Assembly (NCBI GenBank): GCA_007449985.2 | Contig: VIIQ02000799.1 | Location: forward strand, 1 to 64,000 | DNA length: 64,000 nucleotides | Origin: Desmodesmus armatus | Taxonomy: Eukaryota > Chlorophyta > Chlorophyceae > Sphaeropleales > Scenedesmaceae | Direction of reading: 5' to 3' | Shown: in pieces, positions 10,842 through 21,344 of the stretch | Layout: each line of letters starts with the position of its first letter | Numbering within the stretch: the stretch's first letter is position 1 | Notes under the pieces: model-generated | Seen by the model: the letters and a program-made list of their open reading frames with translations, nothing else | The model's database searches: none | What the model was told of the DNA's origin: nothing | Position numbers and translations under genes: made by a program

Positions 10842-11705
10842 TTGCCCGCTAAGCAGCGCTGCTTGCTGCTGCCGCAGGGTCCCAAGGTCTACCAGCCTGT
10901 CCACAGCCTGCTGTCTGCTGCAAGTCAGGAGCTGGAGCCATGCGGGGCGGACAGGGGGGTGCGCAAGCACTGCAGGCACGCTGCCTTGCAGCACCTGATC
11001 CAGCCAGCACTTGCCCGCACACAGGCAGCTGCAGCAGCTGCCTGCACAGCCCTTGCTACCGCAAGGGGCGAGTATGTAGCAGCGGCTGCAGCGTGTGATA
11101 TGACGCTGGATGAAGCAGAATTGGAGGCGTTGGCATGGAAGGACCCGCCAGTCAGCAAGAGCCCAGCAGCCACGTCTTTTGGCACCCGGCAGTCCCGCGC
11201 CTTCCTCTCACTCACTCTCGGCCTGTCACACTCAATTTTGAATTTCACAGCACACACTCTTGAATTTCATCATGACAAGGGGCAGCTGTTGGGTGCTGTC
11301 ATGAACGCAGCTCAACAGTTTATGACAGCTCAGGAGGCAGCAACAAGGGCAGCCTTCGCGCACCAGCAGGCGCATGGCAGTGCCGCACAGGTCACAGCTG
11401 CAGCAACAGACCTGCTGCGTGCGCATGGGCGGCGGCGAGAGAGCGCTGCAGAGCTGTGCAAGACTGCAGCAGCCCTGGGCATTGCTGCCGAGGCTGCTGT
11501 GGCTGATGCTGATGCAGCTGCCACTGTGAAGCAGTGCCTGGAGATGCACTGCATTGACGATGCAGCGATCAGCCTGCACCAGCAGGCCTGTGAGGAGTGC
11601 AGGCAGCTGTATGGACAGCTGCAGCAGCTGTGCAGCAAGCTGGGGCTGCCAGCACCACCAGGATCACCCCCAGCAGCAGCGGTAGTACCGGCACCAGCAG
11701 AGTAG
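10842..11705 (+). CDS. Ala-rich hypothetical protein (287 codons, possibly only the last exon)
   Basis: One open frame runs to the TAG at 11703-11705. The protein is Ala/Gln-rich with long predicted helices (AAAAACTALATARGEY, AAQQFMTAQEAATRAAFAHQ, CEECRQLYGQLQQLCSKLGL) and a Pro/Ala tail. There is no signal peptide or membrane segment, and I recognise no family. A CCGCAG acceptor-like site sits at about 10874-10879, just inside the frame, so the true start may be an exon junction at GPKVYQPVHSLLSA with upstream exons unplaced. Base composition matches the local coding style. It could be coiled-coil; the function is unknown. Confidence 0.5.
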   Translation: MPAKQRCLLLPQGPKVYQPVHSLLSAASQELEPCGADRGVRKHCRHAALQHLIQPALARTQAAAAAACTALATARGEYVAAAAACDMTLDEAELEALAWKDPPVSKSPAATSFGTRQSRAFLSLTLGLSHSILNFTAHTLEFHHDKGQLLGAVMNAAQQFMTAQEAATRAAFAHQQAHGSAAQVTAAATDLLRAHGRRRESAAELCKTAAALGIAAEAAVADADAAATVKQCLEMHCIDDAAISLHQQACEECRQLYGQLQQLCSKLGLPAPPGSPPAAAVVPAPAE

Positions 11706-11860
11706 TAGCACCGGCACCAAACGCAGCACCAGCACCAGCACCAGCAGAGTAGTGGCACCCGGTGCCTGGGTACTGGCAGCACCAGCACCAACCGCAGCAC
11801 CGGCACCAGCAGTAGGAACAGCATTAGCAGCAACCGCAGCTGGTAGCAGCACTAGCAGCA
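11685..11860. repeat. (AGCACCGGC/ACCAGC)n minisatellite
   Basis: Degenerate 6-19 bp units of AGCACCAGCACCGGCACCAGC with interspersed AGTAG continue straight out of the C-terminal Pro/Ala codons of the preceding frame, past its stop. The stop may therefore have arisen within the repeat. Confidence 0.75.
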
Positions 11861-11869
11861 AGCAATGCT

Positions 11870-12566
11870 GAAGCAAGTAGTGTTGGTGGGTTCTGGAAGT
11901 GTTGGTAGGGAGGTGCTTTGGGATTTCAGCCTGCTGTTGTGGCTGCACATGGTGGCTGCGTTGTTATGTGGGTGCTGGGTGCCAGCTTTGCTGCTGATAC
12001 TGCTACCAGTGGCAGCTGCTGTGTACATGCCTGATTTGTGGGTGTGCAGGATGAGGTTGGGTACAAACCTGGCCAGCCTGGCAGGACGGGGAGGGTGAAG
12101 CCGCATTCGGCTGGGTGCAGTCACTGCCGGCACAGGGAGACATGATTGAACTAACGTAATTTTTTTTTCTGTCACCTGTTGCTTGACATATCTTCGTTTG
12201 CATGCATAGACTATACGATGGGGTTGGTCATCTCATCAGTCACAATGACCTCGCGCTTGGTGCAAGTCTGCTAGTGAAGTGCCCTGCTTGTACGACAGTG
12301 TCAGTTTGAACAAGTTCTCAAGCGGGGTTTTCACACGATCAAAACAGCAGTGCTGAACAAGGGCACAATGCTGCATGGTCAGTATTTTGAAAGTGGGTTG
12401 TGAGCTGTGCGTGTCACAAAGTCGACGCGGGGCACAGTAGCATGATCCGAGCAAGCTGACAAAACATTTCACCAACGAAACAGTCTGCGTGATCGTTCTG
12501 GGCCTATCTGCAGCCATCCAATTCAAACTTTGGACTGATCATAAACTCTGAGCAGCAAGCTGAAGA
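11870..12566. other. Intergenic, nothing recognised
   Basis: Short frames only. A T9 run lies near 12160. It ends at the start codon of the J-protein gene; no obvious core promoter motif is seen. Confidence 0.5.
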
Positions 12567-15500
12567 ATGGCTGGCGAGGACCTTTATCAAGTAACGACAA
12601 TACATAGCCACTGCTATCTGGAAACATACAGCACGTGCAGATGCTCAGGCAGCTGACTGTCAGCTGGTGTACTGTCCCTGCAGATGCTGGGGTTGGACAA
12701 ATCAGCGAGCCAGGTGGGTGTTGCAGACCTGCTCTTCTCATCCTTCAGCAGTTGGATGGGCTCGACAACCGAACTGTTGGCACCTTGTTCATACAGGCTG
12801 ACATCAAGAAGGCTTACTACAAGCTGGCGCTGCAGTGGCATCCAGATCGCAACTCTGCACCAGTAAGTGAGCTGTCGCCCCTCTGCCTGTGAAAGCTGCT
12901 ACAGAGTTGGACAGCACAATCAACAGCCGCTGCAGTTGTTGAGGTTGCTACAGATCTTGTTTGACGTGCCTGCGTCCCTCAGCAGCTTTGGGCGCAACCT
13001 GCTGCTGGGCTGTGTGTGTGCTAGGTTGTGCTGTGCATCAGCCTGTGACTCTGTTGTAAAACACCCAGCTCTGCTGAGTCAGGATCAGTAACCGCAATAG
13101 TTTTTGTCGATACTGTGCTGCTGTGCAGGAAGCAACTGCCAAGTTTCAGGCCCTGCAGCGCATCTATGACGTCCTCAGCGACCCAGCAAAGTGAGCATGG
13201 TCAGCAGTGCTGCAGCAGGGACCGCAGCAGCCACAGCATGCACGCTTGGTTGTCACCAGCTGGGCCATCAGCAGGGGGTGCAGTTGCTCAGTAGCTGTCT
13301 TCATTCACCAGCATGTGCAACAGTGAAGGGCAGTACGATGGGGGAGGTTTGCAGCACCATGTTGCTGGTGAGACAGGCACCTGCAAGACATACAGAGAGT
13401 GGTTGTGCCCTGTGTGCTGAGGGCTGCAGGGTGTAGGCAGAGGTGCCAGCAGCCGCAGCCATGTCATGACAGACTTGGAGGGGGGGGGGGCGTGTGAGGC
13501 TGCAGCTGCAGCTTTCTCCCAGGTTGATCAAACATACCCGAATTCGCAGTTCTGATAGAAGAGCACTTGAGCTGGCAGTCCCTTGGAGCTGCAGCCGCAC
13601 AATTGTTGCGTGGACAAGGGCGTGTATGTATGTGTACTCGTCACACGTGTGCTGTCTGGTGCTTCCTGCAGGCGTCAGATGTATGACAGGACTGGCAGCT
13701 TGCAGGACTGTGAGGATATGGTGCAGGTCAGTCATGGGCTGAGCGTTGGAGTAGGCATAGCAGTAGCTAGGTGTGGGGCGGCCCCCAGTCACGTGCTGCA
13801 TTGCTTACGGTAGCCGCTTACCCCAAACGGGGCAGCTGAGGTACAGGGGCTTGGGAATACGAGTAGCAATATCAGTTGGGAAAGGAAGCAGCTAGGTGTA
13901 GTTACGCATCCGTTACGCACAGCATGTCAAACTGGGAGCATGACAGCTGAGTTACAGGGGCTGCGCTGTGGCAGCAGCTGTGGCGGCAACTGTGACAGCA
14001 ATTGTGGCAGCAACGCCTGTGCATGCGGTGCCTTTTGTTGCGTCTGCATCAGCACGCGTGCTGTGTAGCACATGCTGTGCCTTCTGCTGCTGGCCCGTTC
14101 TGTGCTGCCGTGTGCTGGCCAGCAAGCAAACACAAGCTGCAGTCCTGCAGTCTTCCAGCATAGCTGTCGCCAGCATGTAGTGCAGTAGTGCCTGGTCACG
14201 GCCCACACCAGCTGTGCACACCCAACGCAGCCGCTGCTCCTGCTCCCCCTTTTGCTGCTGTTGCCTGAACCCTCATGCTGCTGCTGCCGCAGAGTGAGAA
14301 CTTCCAGGAGCTATATGCTGCTTTCAGGGAGGCTCTCAAAGTGACCGAGGAGGACATCACCAGCTTCTCAGTGAGTGTCTGTCTTTCCTAGTTTGCACGT
14401 GGTGCACGTGCTCCTATTGGGCTCTGGCTTCTGGTGGGTGGCTCAGCAAGGCTGTTCCTGTAACCGGTGTTTGTCCATGCAAAATATCACACTGCAAGAG
14501 ACGAGCAGTGTGTCTGCAGCTTTGTCCTTTTGCAGGTTATCCACATGCCGTGATGGGTGCTGTGCTGTGTCCTTCCGTGCTGTGAGGACAGCAACAGCTT
14601 TTAAGTGAATCAGTGCAGCACACCAACGAAACACTGCAGCGGAATGTTGCGTGTGTGGGGATGTGCTGCTGTGTCTGCACACACAGCAGTGCTTTTGCAA
14701 AGGCACCTCATGTCTGGAGATGCTTGAGAGACAAGTCATGGGCTCGTCCGCGACCGTGCATGTGCTGCCCTGAGCTGTGAGAAGTGCTGTGCTGTGCCAG
14801 TTGCTTGCGCATGCGGTTTACAGGGCTTGCCTGAGGCTTGTGTGGGCCTGGGAGCTGTACTATATCGTGTGAAGTTCTGCCAACCGTTGCTGTACTGTAC
14901 TGTGCCGTGTTGTGCCCACAGGTACTCTTAATGGCTCGTCAGGGGCTTGCAGTGGCTGTTGCAGTGCCACATTGTTATCTGTCAAGGGCTGCGCTGCGCC
15001 TCTTGTTTGCGCATGTGTCCTACAGGTCCTCGTTCGAGGCTTGCGTATGGCTTTTGGCTGTTGGCTGTCGTTTGGCTATACTGTCCACTGACAAAAGCTG
15101 TGCTGTGCTGTGTTGTGCCTGCAGGTGTCCTACAGGGGCTCGTCAGAGGAGCGGTCTGACCTGCTGCGCTTCTACCAGGAGTTTGGCGGGAACATGTCGC
15201 GCGTGTTTGACTGGCTCATGCTGTCACGGCAGGACCTGGACAGCCACCGATTCAGGGATATCATAGAGGCAGCCATCGCAGCAGGTGCGCGCAGGCAGGA
15301 TCAGCATAGTTGCGATGCAGCTGGTGTTTGGGGACATAGTCAGCACAGGGAGCATGTGGACGGTGCGTGCCGACAGAATGAGGCACGTGCAGACAGGATC
15401 AGCACAGGGGTAGGGCAGGGGTGACTTAGCAGGGGCGTTTAGCAGGGGCGTGCAGACAGGGGCAGCACAGCAGCCCAGGGATAGCAACGGGTCAAGCAGT

Positions 15501-16765
15501 CCTGCGCACACCTGCAGACAGCATCAGCACAGGTGTCATACCAAAGGTGCGTGCAGACACGATCAGCACGGTCAGACCTGGACAGCCACAGGCTCAGGAA
15601 CACCATCGAGGCAACCATCGCAGCAGGTGCGCGCAGACAGGGTCAGCGCATGGGTACAATGAAATATACGCGCAGACAGCAGCAGCACAGGTTGTGCGTG
15701 CAGGCGGGATCAGCACGGTCAGGCCTGGACAGCCACAGGTTCAGGAATATCATCGAGGCAGCCATAGCAGCAGGTGCGCGCAGACAGGGTCAGCACACGC
15801 GGCATGCCAAAAGTGGATGCAGATAGAGTCAGCACCTGGGTAGGGTAGCACTGGGCCTCTGCGTTGGGGTACCCCCAATAGCATCCTGTGCTATAGGTGC
15901 GGTATGGAGTCCGCACAGATGAAGTCATCGCTTGTCAAGGGACTCACCGCTTCTCACCTCCCTCCCCCTGGTCTGCAAGTGAGGTCAAGCGGCTCAAGGC
16001 CTACAAGCCCTGGGCTGCTCAAGTGGCCGCAAGCCCACCACCCAGCACTGACCCCCTGGCACCACCCCCTGTCCTGCGTCTCACCTCACCTCACCCCCCC
16101 CTTCCCCCTGGTCTGCAGGTGAGCTCAATCGACTAAAGGCCTACAAGCCCTGGGCTGTGCCAGGGGGGAGCAATCTGTAACGACAAAAGTCAACATCTGC
16201 TTGATTGTCAACCACATTCGGTCGCATTCGCTCCATCCCCATCATATCTCGCCTCCTATTCTCTGCAGGTGAGGTCAAGCGGCTCAAGGCCTACAAGCCC
16301 TGGGCTGCCCAAGTGGCCGCCAGCCCACCACCCAGCACGGACCCCCTGGCACCACCCCCTGTCCTGCGTCTCACCTCACCTCACCCCCCCCCCTTCCCCC
16401 TGGTCTGCAGGTGAGCTCAATCGACTAAAGGCCTACAAGCCCTGGGCTGTGCCAGGGGGGAGCAATCTGTAACGACAAAAGTCAACATCTGCTTGATTGT
16501 CAACCACATTCGGTCGCATTCGCTCCATCCCCATCATATCTCGCCTCCTATTCTCTGCAGGTGAGGTCAAGCGGCTCAAGGCCTACAAGCCCTGGGCTGC
16601 CCAAGTGGCCGCCAGCCCACCACCCAGCACGGACCCCCTGGCACCGCCCAAGAAGAGCAAGAAGGCAAAGCAGGCAGGGGCCTCTGACGAGCTGGCGCTG
16701 GTGGCAGCCATCAAGAACAAGGTGGGCGGTATTTAAATGAATGATATCCCCCGGGGTTTGGGGGT

Positions 16766-16796
<31 letters not shown>

Positions 16797-17665
16797 TGGT
16801 GGTGGTGGTGGGGGGGGGGGGGGAAATGAGGGATTGGGTGTGCACCTATGGGATTGTGGGGGGCAAGAAGGCCAAGCAGGCAGGGGGCTCTGACGAGCTG
16901 CCTTTGGTGGCAGCCATCACAAACGAGGTGGGCGGTACTACTGTACAGTCTATTAATGCTTCCTGTGTAGGCGCCCAAGTGCTGGCCCAGCAGGTCAGCT
17001 GTTGTGAGAAGGCAGGAACAGGACGGCAAGTCAGGAATTACGGCAGCAGCACGATCCTGCTAATATGCTGTCAGTAGTCTGGTTGCAGACAAGCAAGGCG
17101 GTGCCTGAGTGCCGTTCTTCACAAGCTCAACTCTTGGGTTTGGTCTGTGCAATCATTGCAGTGTGTCAATGTCAGCTGGATTGATTGCTGGATTGATCTA
17201 TCGACTAATGCTCTGCCTGCTATGCCATGTGGCTGTTTGTTCCTGTGCCCGCAGCAAACCTCTTTTGGCAACATGATGGCAGCGTTGGAAGCCAAGTACG
17301 CCAATGGCGACAGCAAGGGCAAGAAAAAGAAGCAGCAGCAGCCTGCAGTAGCAGCGGCGGCGGCCGCTGGCAGCAGTGGCAGCAAACGCAAGCGCGGCAG
17401 CAAAGCAGCAGCAGCGGCGGCGGCTGACGGCAGCGATGGTGGCAGCGATGACAGCTGTGTGGAGGACCAAGGTCCAGAGCCCACAGACGAGCAGTTTGAG
17501 GCTGCACGGGCGCGGTTGGTGCAGAACGCCACGCAGCGCAAAGGACAGGCAGCAGGTGCTGGCAGCAGCAGCAGAGAGGGCAAGGCGCAGGCAGCGGCAG
17601 CTAAGAGTGGTGATAAGGCGGGAAAGAAGGCAGCAGGGAAAAAGCAGAAGAAGCAGAAGGCGTGA
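12567..17665 (+). CDS. DNAJC9: DNAJC9-like J-domain protein
   Basis: Nine phase-consistent exons: 12567-12590, 12684-12713, 12797-12862, 13129-13190, 13672-13726, 14293-14370, 15125-15284, 16561-16721 and 17255-17665, giving 348 aa. An N-terminal J domain (about residues 5-72) contains the HPD motif in LALQWHPDRN and helix-III/IV residues FQALQRIYDVLSDP and KRQMYDRTG. The middle segment (FREALKVTEEDITSFS, SSEERSDLLRFYQEFGGNM, FRDIIEAAIAAGEV) matches the order of segments I know from DNAJC9. The C-terminus is Lys-rich (KKKKQQQP, KQKKQKA), suiting a nuclear protein. In animals DNAJC9 is an HSP70 co-chaperone for histones H3-H4; the role here is inferred. Introns 6, 7 and 8 contain echo copies of exons 7 and 8. 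Other J proteins are less likely because of the conserved region after the J domain. Confidence 0.88.
15015..15040 (+). repeat. Echo of the exon-7 5' edge
   Basis: GTGTCCTACAGGTCCTCGTT resembles the true exon-7 start at 15125 (GTGTCCTACAGGGGCTCGTC). The base pair before the copy is AT instead of AG, so the acceptor is lost. Surrounding GCGCATG/TTGTGCC text is also locally repeated from about 14790. Confidence 0.6.
15565..15795 (+). repeat. Two echoes of the exon-7 3' edge with donor
   Basis: Copies of the segment encoding LDSHRFRDIIEAAIAAG plus the GTGCGCGCAG donor context lie at about 15570-15632 and 15718-15783. They read LDSHRLRNTIEATIAAG and LDSHRFRNIIEAAIAAG and keep the same phase. The frame from 15533 to 15826 stays open across both, and each copy keeps an intact GT donor. 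No convincing acceptor precedes them. Confidence 0.75.
15978..16560 (+). repeat. Array of four echoes of the exon-8 5' edge; 292-bp unit duplicated
   Basis: Copies of the exon start encoding G-E-(V/L)-(K/N)-R-L-K-A-Y-K-P-W-A begin at about 15979, 16119, 16269 and 16411, ahead of the functional 16561. The spacing 16119 to 16411 and 16269 to 16561 is exactly 292 bp with near identity, so the last duplication is recent. The first copy has CTGCAA instead of CTGCAG before GTGAGG, destroying the canonical acceptor. Copies 2 and 4 keep CTGCAG but run into TAA after 20 codons. Copies 1 and 3 diverge after TDPLAPP into a C-rich tract. Confidence 0.85.
16740..16935 (+). repeat. Poly-G tract and echo of the exon-8 3' edge
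   Basis: A long G/GGT run (about 16768-16823) follows the exon-8 donor. It is followed at about 16862-16927 by a copy of the exon-8 end (KKAKQAGGSDELPLVAAITNE versus the functional KKAKQAGASDELALVAAIKNK), complete with the GTGGGCGG donor context at 16928. Confidence 0.8.
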
Positions 17666-17904
17666 TGTGGCTTGGAGGGTAGGCTAAGGCTGGCTTAACA
17701 TCTGTGTCTAGAAGGCTGTTGTGAGTCGGGTGTGTTTCATCGTTGTCAGAGTGTGTTTGACTTTGGTTAGAGCCTCTGACTCAGCAGCTGAGATGTCTGG
17801 CGATTTGTGTGTAGTTTGACCAGCAACGTTGCTTCTTGACATGCGCTGGCTGAAGAAACGCAACAATGGGCGCATGCCACCTTCTCCCCCGGCCACAACT
17901 GGTG

Positions 17905-18290
17905 CTACCAAATGCAGACGAGGGGACGAGGGTTGGGGGGCCCCGAAGCTCGTCTAGCTTCAGCTGCACATGCATATGCATCACTTACTACTTCTTTTCG
18001 TTGACAGACACGGCAGCTTCAGCCTCTGCGATCTTATTACAACAAATGCAGACGAGGGGACGGAATTGAACAGCAATGAGCTGTCGGTTTGAGTTCCTGC
18101 ACTTCTGCCTTCGACGCATTGGTTGCATGTTGCTCAACCCAAGTGAGGGGGTGGCCACCCCATGGGCCCACATGCATATGCATCACTATCCACTTGTTTC
18201 CGTTGACAGACACGGCAGCTTCAGCCTCTGCGATCTTACTAGAATGCCCCCCGGGGAGGGGGGGGGGGGGGGGGGGCAGCCTGGGGTGGC
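17905..18290. repeat. Two-copy local repeat with G-run
   Basis: A block containing CATGCATATGCATCAC and GACAGACACGGCAGCTTCAG occurs at about 17968-18055 and again at about 18170-18240. A G19 run follows near 18258. No gene is supported in 17666-18622. Confidence 0.7.
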
Positions 18291-18622
18291 AAGTGTGCAC
18301 ACTGGGCAGTGCAGATCTGGAAGTGGGGACCCGTTTGACTTGATTTGATTTCACCAGTATCTTCGTTCGTATGCACTTTGCATCACCTAGTAGTCCTGCA
18401 ACATCCCGTAATCCATAAACCGCCGAAACTGTCGGAAGGTGGCAGATAATGCTATCCTGATAAAGGATGGTGCACATCATGATCTGCAGCTATTCTTGCT
18501 GTCATCATGTCGCCACCTTGATCATTCCCACAGCGTGTCTGCAGTAGACAACCGACCCATTAGCAGATGAGCATAGCAAGCAAGCAAGTTCAGCATAGGC
18601 AGCACACGTCGTCTCTGCAATC

Positions 18623-21344
18623 ATGGTCAAGTCACCCACGCAAGCGTTTATGCTGCTGTTTCTGGTTGGAGCGGCCCTATGTGAGTGTGTCTGACTTTGC
18701 AGTGCTGCTGCTCCCTCGCATGACAGCAACGAGCCCAGCTGACCTTGGATGCTTACATGCTTACAAGTCCTGCTGCAATGATGCAGTCCTGCAGAGCCCT
18801 TAACACCCACTTAGGAGCAGCAGTGCAGCAGTGCCAGCACAGCAGCAGAACAGCACTGCAGCAGGAGTGTCATGTTTGTGTCCACCACGATGCTCCTTAC
18901 GGAGGTTGCTGATTCGTCATCTGCTATCCTGTCCCTCCTGCTGTCACTCCTGCAGGTCAGAGTGACAAGGCTGGGCCCTTCAGCAGGCAGCCCTGGAACA
19001 TCAAGGGCGATGTGCTGATCCTGGACGTGGGATCCCTCAAGTATCAAGGCAACCACCCCAGGTACCCGCCTTTCAACGAGGACGGCTGTGCTGACGCATG
19101 CGCCCGCACACCTGGATGCAACGCATGGACCTACTGCAGCAACAGGGAGGGCTGCGGCAGCGGCTGCACTGCCTATGTCACCAAGAACCCTCAACGTGAG
19201 TGAGGAAGGGGCGGGACACTGCCCCAGTGGCAGCTGTGCTTGAAGTACACTGTCAGAATGCAGGGATGCTGCTGTTAGAGCATGCGTGTCGGTACAGGCT
19301 CGACAACGCAAGATGTCTCTTGCTGCCAGCTGTATGAGGTAATCCTTGGGGTGAACCATGCAAGTAGGCACGCTGGAAGGCATGCAGGAAGGCATGCAGG
19401 TTATGGCTCACAGGAAGTACAGCAGGCAGGTGGCAACTCCAAGGGATGGTTTTTGATTGCTTTGCTCTGATGCCCTGCAGTGCAAACTGCCTCCGGCCCT
19501 GATGGCAACCCCACCCTGCCCAACCCTGCCTGGAACAGCCTGGCAACCATAACCGGCTTTGGTCCCTGGGGCGTCACCGGCAACTGCCAGGTAATGCTGC
19601 GCAGCCAATGACAATATGGGCAGTGTAATTGATAGATAGTGCGCCAGGCAGGATATGCTAGCCTTCCAGCAATTGCCGTGCTGCCAGCAGTGCTGCCCAT
19701 GCGCATTGCTGCATGCAGGACCCCAACCCCAGCACAACTGACAGTTGTTGACACCTTATGTCAGGGACATATTCTGCAGTGACTGGGTTGTGTCCTTGGG
19801 GTGTCGCTGCTTACTGCAAGGTAATGGTGCGTCCCTTCCCAGGCGTTTCCTGAAGAGCTGACCCCTCAACAATACTGTTGTCCTTACTGTTGTCTTGGCA
19901 AGACCACTGGCTGTCCTCTTTGCAGGCAGGACTGGACAGCCTGCTAGCAACTGTCATGTGACGGTGCTGTAAGCACAACCCTTTTGTTGTTTACCACACT
20001 CTTGCTGCTTCCTCTCACATCCTGCTCCACAGCTTGACCCAGGACAGCGGAAGCAGCTAGCTGCTGCACAGTTGCTGAAGTTGCTGACAATACGCCGTGT
20101 TGTTCGCGCACTGCTGGTGCCTTGCAGGTTGTTTGCAATAATGGCGTGTGTAACCGAGCAGATGTGTGGCCTTATGGCATGTGCACTCTCAAGAAGCTGC
20201 AGGACCCTTCGAAGCCTGAGTTCTGGTCAACAAACGCAGGTGCGTGTGCAGAGACATTCGATGAGTGGATGCGTCATCCACTGTTGCATCTTTGTTGACC
20301 GTGGAAGTGCTCTGCTCTCTCCATATAGCAGCTGTGTGGTGTTGCAGCATGCACGCATCAACAGCCAATGCTGGTGAGACAGCACTGTGCAGCTGTGTTC
20401 AACACACAGTGATGTTTAGTGTAATCCACTGACAGCGGTCGCATGTGTGTAATGTGTATTGTCGCGCAGGCGAGGGGTTCGTCAGCGGCTTCACCAAGTC
20501 ACCCCCTGAGTGTTGCGGCCACTCAGTGCGCACCTGCACGCGCTGCCTCCGTAGCAAGGACCCATCCAACTGCCTCAAGTGCGCCAACAACCCCGCATGG
20601 AAGGTCGGTATGCTTGCAGCGGCTGTGGACCCATCCCTTACCAAGGCAGACGGCTGCAGCACTTGCTACGACTCCGCTGCTCTTGAGAAGTGTGTGCAGT
20701 GCCTTACCAACGATGCCCCATGTGCTCAGTGCGCGCTGGAGCAGCCGGATGCTTCAGTCAAGATGGACGTAGCATCGTGCATCGACTGCACCCAGCGCCA
20801 TGGCGAGACTTTCCAGTCCGCCTGCATCTCCTGCGCGCACCTTGGGGCGAAGCCAGAGCAGCTTACCCAGTGCAACAGCTGCCTGAATGTGATGAAGCCC
20901 CTGGCTTGCAACAAGACAGACTACAACCCCGGCTGCTTCAACCCAAAGTTGGAGCCTGGCGCGTGCAACACCTGCGCGTCTCGTGCTGAGAGCTTCAACA
21001 CGTGCCTTGCCTGTATGAAGTCCTCCCCTTACTCTGCAAACTGTGTCGATTGTGCGTTCCGGAAGCCCACCCAGCAAGGCCCGTGCTACAAATGTGCCAA
21101 GGCCGCAGCCCATCCTGGCAGCGGTTGCTCTGATTGCGTGTTGAACCTCTCCGATCCTGGATGGGAGTCCCAGCTGCAGCAGTGTGTCAGCTGCCTGGCC
21201 AACCCCAAGATCAGTGCAGAGGGCAAGAATTGGTGCTATGGCTGCCAGAACTGGTGCAACACATGCGACACAAGGGCTCAGTGTATTGCTTGCTTGGGCA
21301 CCCCCCAGGATGCCTACATGTCTGCCTGTTCCTGCAATAACTAG
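18623..21344 (+). CDS. Secreted cysteine-rich protein with PAN/Apple-like N-terminal region
   Basis: Five phase-consistent exons: 18623-18680, 18956-19195, 19481-19590, 20128-20239 and 20470-21344, giving 464 aa. The start gives a signal peptide (MVKSPTQAFMLLFLVGAALC). Residues about 55-95 (GCADACARTPGCNAWTYCS then CGSGC) resemble the Cys pattern of PAN/Apple or WSC-like lectin modules. The long last exon is a run of irregular CxxC repeats (TCTRC, CLKC, CSTCYD, CVQC, CAQC, CIDC, CNSC, CNTC, CYKC, CVSC, CYGC, CIAC), roughly one pair per 15-25 residues. Such proteins in chlorophytes are usually extracellular or wall-associated; no enzymatic motif is seen. The frame is intact throughout, in contrast with the LRR genes. 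The exact substrate or partner is unknown. Confidence 0.8.
19783..19803 (+). repeat. Echo of the exon-3 3' edge in the following intron
   Basis: The end of exon 3 plus donor (GGCGTCACCGGCAACTGCCAG then GTAATGCTGCG at 19591) is matched by GGTGTCGCTGCTTACTGCAAG followed by GTAATGGTGCG from about 19800-19821. The preceding 20 bp also match loosely. It is more diverged than the echoes in the J-protein gene, hence older. Confidence 0.55.

Noticed and set aside
15533..15843. Regular repeats that might be a CRISPR or satellite array
   Set aside because: The repeat units are recognisable copies of a J-protein exon and its donor.
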